Source: Eremophila alpestris peregrina (taxonomy: Eukaryota; Chordata; Aves; Passeriformes; Alaudidae). Taken from it: 64,000 nucleotides of DNA. A model generated the notes under the pieces. It did no database searches. It was not told the origin of the DNA and worked only from the letters and a program-made list of their open reading frames with translations. The DNA lies in assembly GCA_009792885.1 (NCBI GenBank), contig WMCF01000016.1, positions 16,542,685 through 16,606,684 on the forward strand, written 5' to 3'. Positions 60,601 to 64,000 of the stretch are shown here, one piece after another. Numbering within the stretch: the stretch's first letter is position 1; each line of letters opens with the position of its first letter. A program made the translations under genes and the position numbers.

Positions 60601-63363
60601 GGTAAATAGTTAAATCTCTGCTTGCTTTTTTTGCCTTGGATTTTAAACAATTTGACTTGAGTATCTAAACAGTCAAGATCTTCCTTCAAACCTATTTAAT
60701 CAGACCATCAACTGTTGGACTCCATCAAGAGAAGGAAATGGGAAAGTTCTTAGTTACATTTCAGGTGAGGGCAGAGAAATAGTAATTTCCCAGAATTCCC
60801 AGACTCAGAATATCCCAAGTTAGAAGGACCCATGGGGATTGTCAAAGTCCAACTCCTGGCCCTGCACAGGACACCCCAACAACCCCACCCTGTGGCTGAG
60901 AGCACTTCCCAAATGCTCCTGAAGCTCTGGCAGCCTTGGGGCTGTGACCATTCCCTGGGGAATTAATTTGTGGGACAGAATCACTGAGGAACAATTCATA
61001 GAAAGTGACTCATTAGCTGACCAAAGTTTTAAAACTTTGTGCTACTTCAGTAAGAAGAAGATGGAGGACTTGGCATGTTGCTGCAAATACTTCATTTTAG
61101 ATTGCTGTTTGAGCACTGACACAGGCCCAAGGCAAAGCAGGCCTCACTGAGGAAGGAAAAAGTGGCATTCCATGACACTCCTGTAGGAAAAACACAAAGC
61201 AGTGACTGATGATTTGTGCAGATATTCAGATAAATTCTAGGAAACAAGATTCTTTCAATTTATTTCCAATATTAAATCAACAATTTGAATTACTTAAAAT
61301 TCTGAGAGCTGCCCTCTTTTTGTACTAGTACAGGTGGCTGTCACACCTGTCCCCTTTCACAGCCTTCCCTTTGCCAGTCTGGGCTGCTGAAGGAAGGGTG
61401 TTTCACACGGGGCTTTTTCACTCCTGGCATTACTCAGAAAGAAGGGATAGGAAAATGTGCCAAGCATCATTCACCTCTATTGTTCTGATTCCTTACAGGT
61501 CATTAAGTTGGGAAAGTAGCACTTGATTTAAACAGTTTTGGTTTTCATTCAGAGGTTGTTACCTGCAGGTTCTCATTAGACTTAAGGGGACAAATCTTTA
61601 AGAGATTGGGAATGTTGTGTGTCTGTATGCAGATTGTAAGGTAATAACACTTTTCTGTGCTTGAAACATTAAACCTGATGCTCTGAGTAGTTCAGTATGA
61701 ATAACCTGACTTCCTGCCGTGCCTAAAGACTTCTTTTTCTCCTTGTTGCAGAATGGGGAGCTAATTTATGGCTGTAAGGATGACCAGGACTGTGTCTCTG
61801 ACTGGAATGAGCTGGCTCGTCACTTGAAGCCTTTCTTTTTCCCTTGCAATGGGCTGGTGAGTGGCCCCCACTGCACAAGGACAATTGTGAAGGAGTTAAT
61901 CCATGTGATCACCACGGCGCTACTGAGCAGCACCGACACCTGCAGGGCAGGTGACATGAAAACTGTGCCCATTTCACAAGGGAGGAGCTACTGTGAAGCA
62001 AGTGCTTTTAATAAGGAGCTTGTAAGAAATGGTAAGGGACAATGTTATAAAAACTGTCCATAATTTAGTGTGCATGGAATGCCAGAATGGTGTGGGTTGG
62101 AAGGGATCTTTACAAGGCCACCTAGTCCAGCCCCTGCCAGGGGCAGGAACACTTTGTACCAGAGCAGGTTTCTCAGAGCCTTGTCTGATGTAACAATTCA
62201 CATCTTTGTCTCTTAGTTATAAATACTAATATGAGAATGGAAACAAGGGGATTCTGGTGGCATTTTAAAAAAAAAGTTCTGGGCTGCATAGCTGCCAGAT
62301 AATTGTTGTTATATAATGTGATGTTGTAGTGAGCACTTACAGCACTGTATCTAATGCCAGGGGTAAAGATAAATTCAGGAGGTGGTAGAGGGAAAATGGA
62401 AGAAAACAGCAGTTTGAGCTGGTAACAATCATAGGTATTCCAGCTGAGTGGGATTTGATGTTGTATGTGATGAAGTTGGGCTGCTTTGGTTGGTTTATTA
62501 CAACACCTGTACTTTGCCTTTCCCTGCTCTTCCTCTCAGCACATATTCTCTTCTTCAGCTACTCTTCTCCTGGTAAAGAGAGGTCTGAATATCAGAGGGA
62601 AAAGGAATGGGAAGTGAGAGTTGGAAAACTGTAAATGATGTTAATTCCTCAGTGCATAAGTTCTGTAAAGCTGTAATTACTCAAGATGATGCCAGTTATC
62701 CTAATTGCACAAACAGCACATTTCTTACTCTGCTTTTGAGGAAGACCTTTTTCACTGTCCCTGGTTTGTTGTAGTGCTGGAGAAAGAGCTGTCTTAGAGA
62801 AATTATAGCAAATACAATTTTTGATACTGTACAAAAAAGACCCCACAGCTGAAATGCTAAATTACTTTCTGTCAGCAGTTGATACTATTCAAAGTGAATT
62901 TGTGGTGGCTTCAAGCTCAGATGAGAAATTTCTCTTGTGGACTCAAAATGAGTAGATTGCAGTGGATGTGGGTGTGCTTTGGTGTTTGTAGGTTTGAATA
63001 CCAGGTGTTTTATTCTGCAGTCCAAGATGAGCTGTTTAAATGTGCAGGTCAGTACCTGCACCTGGCTCTTTTGTTTGGAAACTGAAGTGTTTTGAGGTTT
63101 CCCCCTACATGTGACTGAACTAAAAGTATTTGGACTCTTAAACAAGCACACATAATGGCAAATTGAAGCTAAGACTTGTGTCTGCCTTATTTTAAACTGC
63201 ATTTTCTTCTAGGTAAACATAAATTGGAAAGCTCTGGTTTACCGAGGGGTTGTCTCCTTTATAAAACCCTTCAGGCTCAGATGCTTGACATGCTGGATAT
63301 TGAAGGACTCTATCCTTTGTACAGTAGAGTTGAACAGTACTTGGAGGAATTTCCTGAAGAGAG
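39620..63363 (+). CDS. IPPK: IPPK, inositol-pentakisphosphate 2-kinase, first ten coding exons (3' end outside window)
   Basis: Phosphorylates the 2-position of inositol 1,3,4,5,6-pentakisphosphate with ATP to make inositol hexakisphosphate (phytate). Coding exons: 39620-39700, 52812-52859, 56498-56593, 57357-57423, 58944-59065, 59441-59530, 60108-60166, 60529-60601, 61752-62031 and 63213-63363, all GT-AG and phase-consistent. They give 355 codons plus two bases, against about 491 residues in human, so roughly the last quarter is missing. The N-terminus MEVEKMDENEWKYHGEGNQS carries the glycine-rich ATP-binding GEGN segment. Later landmarks are CVVLRFLKSPP, NLTRLQTFRFAEHRPILC, the family signature EIKPKCGF split over exons 5/6, the Cys/His cluster HKVCRYCMHQH (putative zinc site), GNKQRMHFALKSLLQEAQNN and LDIEGLYPLYSRVEQYLEEF. 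Intron 1 is 13.1 kb. Exon 9 is the least conserved, in the linker after GPHCTR. Identity is firm. Confidence 0.96.
39701..52811 (+). other. IPPK intron 1, no nested gene recognised
   Basis: A 13.1 kb intron between the exon 1 donor (CAG|GTACGG) and the exon 2 acceptor (TTTCCCTCCAG). The GC-rich island continues for about 200 bases. The rest is AT-rich, with poly-T tracts and a short hairpin at 48138-48161. Reading frames of up to 190 codons occur on the minus strand near 41.5-42.1 kb, but they resemble no family known to me and have no splice support. No obvious CR1 copy was seen in this intron. Confidence 0.7.
48138..48161. repeat. Perfect 10-bp hairpin with 4-base loop
   Basis: AATAGAAAAC, loop CATT, GTTTTCTATT. 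A second inverted pair, AACCCCT at 48164-48170 and AGGGGTT at 48191-48197, follows immediately. Both lie inside IPPK intron 1. The first stem is too short and AT-rich for a microRNA precursor. Confidence 0.6.
60805..60985 (-). mobile_element. CR1 LINE fragment in IPPK intron 8
   Basis: The plus strand reads GTTAGAAGGACCCATGGGGA, AAGTCCAACTCCTGGCCCTG, CACAGGACACCCCAACAACC and GGGGCTGTGACCATTCCCTG. This is reverse-complement CR1 3' sequence, so the copy is antisense to IPPK. Its limits are approximate. Confidence 0.85.
62075..62190 (-). mobile_element. CR1 LINE 3'-end fragment in IPPK intron 9
   Basis: The plus strand reads GGAATGCCAGAATGGTGTGG, GTTGGAAGGGATCTTTACAA, GCCACCTAGTCCAGCCCCTG and CCAGAGCAGGTTTCTCAGAG, the reverse complement of the avian CR1 3' end. 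It lies within 45 bp of the exon 9 donor and is antisense to the gene. Confidence 0.88.
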
Positions 63364-64000
63364 GTAAGACTTGATGGCTTTTCTTTCCAGTCCTGAGTAA
63401 CCAGGAGTGCAGGCAGGATTGATTGGCTCTGTGCACACAGTGTTACCTTGTACAACCTTCCTTCATGGCACTGCATATTCTGAATTTCTAAATGAACTTC
63501 CAGCTGATGTTGGTCACTTTGACCTGAATTTTTAAGTCATGATTATGAAAAGTTCACAACAGCCTAAGAGAGGAAAATGCTCTTTGCAGAGAGGTACAGA
63601 AAAGTGGGTGGTTTCTTCTGTCCCCATTACCTGCAGAGCTGGGAATGTCTGCAGGGATAATGATGTTCTGCAATGATGAATGCAAGCTGCTATGTTTTTT
63701 TTCCTCAAATAAGGCTTGTTAGTGTAATAATAATTGCTCCAAGCAGTCTCCACGGGGGTGCTGTTCCCCTCCTGTGCTCACACGAGGGCACTCTGGCTTC
63801 ACTCAGGAGCTGCTGCTGCTGCTTGTGCAGTTGCACAGGAACCAGAGCACTGGAAAATGTGTTCTTTGGTCTGTGGAGGGTTTGTGTGGGACAAACCCCC
63901 CTGGGAGGGTTCAGCTGCACAGCAGGGGCTCAGCTGTTCAAAAAGGGATGGGAGGAACCCAGGACATCCCCAGTGGCACATGGGGCTGGAGCAGGGCCCT
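63364..64000 (+). other. Start of IPPK intron 10, truncated by the window edge
   Basis: Begins with the donor GAG|GTAAGA after exon 10. No further IPPK exon was found before the window ends; the conserved segment that follows EEFPEER in human is absent, so it lies beyond position 64000. The last 250 bases are GC-richer but hold nothing recognisable. Confidence 0.75.

Overview
This window is vertebrate nuclear DNA, almost certainly from a bird and probably a songbird. Spliced vertebrate genes sit in AT-rich introns and intergenic DNA, with CpG-island promoters and repeated truncated CR1 LINE 3' ends. One LTR-like block opens with the TGTCTTGGTTTGG start that I associate with passerine endogenous retroviruses. 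There is no bacterial operon structure, CRISPR array or recognisable tRNA/rRNA gene.

Layout. Positions 1-8029 hold no recognised coding exon: a possible 3' end of an unidentified plus-strand gene near 1.75 kb, a CR1 tail and the LTR fragment. Positions 8030-18295 (minus strand) are a complete 13-exon ATRIP gene, whose reading frame closes at 799 residues (human about 791). Its CpG-island promoter (about 18.0-18.6 kb) carries four CCAAT/ATTGG boxes and, farther out, a cluster of CRE-like sites, three of them exactly 20 bp apart. At 21644-22225 (plus) is a two-exon BTG/TOB-family gene of 156 residues that is closest to BTG1/BTG2 but is neither. Positions 22.5-38.6 kb are mostly intergenic, with small repeats and a few splice-flanked open segments on the minus strand (36.7-38.4 kb) that could be an unrecognised gene. 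Two CR1 fragments (38.7-39.4 kb) abut the CpG-island promoter of IPPK. IPPK (plus) starts at 39620; its first ten coding exons fit in the window, after a 13.1 kb first intron, and its 3' end lies beyond position 64000.

Functionally the three genes are unrelated: ATRIP is the ATR partner that detects RPA-coated single-stranded DNA, the BTG-like protein is a predicted antiproliferative CCR4-NOT adaptor, and IPPK makes inositol hexakisphosphate. In human, ATRIP (3p21.31) and IPPK (9q22.31) are on different chromosomes, so their proximity here reflects the different avian gene order. Exon limits were set by hand from splice sites, reading phase and remembered family sequences; the phases agree throughout ATRIP, IPPK and the BTG-like gene.

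I found no convincing wholly new biological system. The best leads are the extra BTG1/2-class gene with its in-frame, stop-free 111-bp intron, the 20-bp-phased CRE array between ATRIP and a possible divergent transcript, and the candidate exons upstream of IPPK.
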